Origin: Curtobacterium ammoniigenes NBRC 101786
Lineage (GTDB): Bacteria; Actinomycetota; Actinomycetes; Actinomycetales; Microbacteriaceae
Length of the DNA: 64,000 nt
Assembly: GCF_001571045.1 (NCBI RefSeq)
Contig: NZ_BCSV01000001.1
Location: 248,001 to 312,000, forward strand
Reading direction: 5' to 3'
Both the position numbers and the translations under genes were made by a program. The notes below the pieces were generated by a model. That model saw nothing but the letters and a program-made list of their open reading frames with translations. It did no database searches and was not told the DNA's origin. Below, in pieces: positions 63,940 through 64,000 of this stretch. Each line of letters begins with the position of its first letter. The stretch's first letter is position 1.

Positions 63940-64000
63940 ATGGCGCTCGCCACCCGGTCCGACCTGCGCAACGTCGCAATCGTGGCACACGTGGACCACG
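63940..64000 (+). CDS. typA: Ribosome-associated GTPase TypA/BipA (partial, 5' end)
   Basis: Only the first 20 codons lie in the window: MALATRSDLRNVAIVAHVDH, running into the G1 loop of a translational GTPase. RNVAIVAHVDH after a short leader is the usual beginning of TypA/BipA, which acts in 50S assembly and stress adaptation. LepA and other translational GTPases start differently before this motif but cannot be fully excluded from so short a piece. Confidence 0.85.
   Translation, partial: MALATRSDLRNVAIVAHVDH

Overview
The window is a GC-rich (mostly about 65-70 percent) chromosomal segment from an actinobacterium, most likely of the family Microbacteriaceae. This rests on the gene content: mycothiol-related genes (mca and a DinB/DUF664 protein), actinobacterial families DUF501, DUF4245 and DUF4307 and a DUF6264-like protein, a FtsB-DUF501 block next to eno, frequent GTG starts, and many start codons that sit 6-7 nt behind a TAnnnT hexamer, as leaderless actinobacterial mRNAs do. 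There is no rRNA, CRISPR array, insertion sequence, prophage or plasmid gene.

Layout. 1-6.2 kb: a coiled-coil protein, then rplY, pth and mfd. 6.2-16.7 kb: nhaA facing mazG, then hisS, eno, ftsB-like, DUF501, type II NADH dehydrogenase, a tRNA with anticodon TAA, a GT-C glycosyltransferase and an AraC regulator. 16.8-24.3 kb: acyl-CoA synthetase, lemA, a YcaQ-type glycosylase, an AI-2E family transporter, ilvA, greA and DUF4307. 24.5-29.3 kb: mca, a small membrane protein, a Z-isoprenyl diphosphate synthase, a class V aminotransferase and PIN-PhoH. 29.5-42.4 kb: fumC, carbonic anhydrase, DUF4245, xseB and xseA on the minus strand; ispH and a membrane protein on the plus strand; then an M18 peptidase, fbaA facing glpX, rmuC, a DEDDh exonuclease and ychF.

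42.4-43.5 kb is the most unusual stretch. Two small unrecognised genes, lower in GC than their surroundings, are each bracketed by copies of the 3' end of ychF. They form a two-unit cassette array whose repeats would each give ychF an intact C-terminus. 43.5-48.2 kb is accessory: DinB, AraC plus VOC protein, two hypotheticals, a MalY-type lyase, a MhuD-like haem monooxygenase and an FBP zinc-finger protein. 48.2-52.9 kb is the glycine cleavage operon gcvT-gcvH-gcvP behind a tandem glycine riboswitch. 53.0-63.8 kb holds an S9 peptidase and a peptide ABC importer (binding protein, two permeases, fused double ATPase) interleaved with two opposite-strand PH-like membrane proteins and a CPBP protease homologue. 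The window ends in the first 20 codons of typA.

Working together: hisS, pth, rplY, greA, mfd and ychF serve translation and transcription. eno, fbaA, glpX and fumC serve central carbon metabolism, with fbaA and glpX sharing one divergent control region. ispH and the isoprenyl synthase belong to isoprenoid supply. xseA/xseB, the YcaQ protein, RmuC and Mfd serve DNA repair. The gcv genes and the peptide importer handle amino-acid supply and nitrogen.
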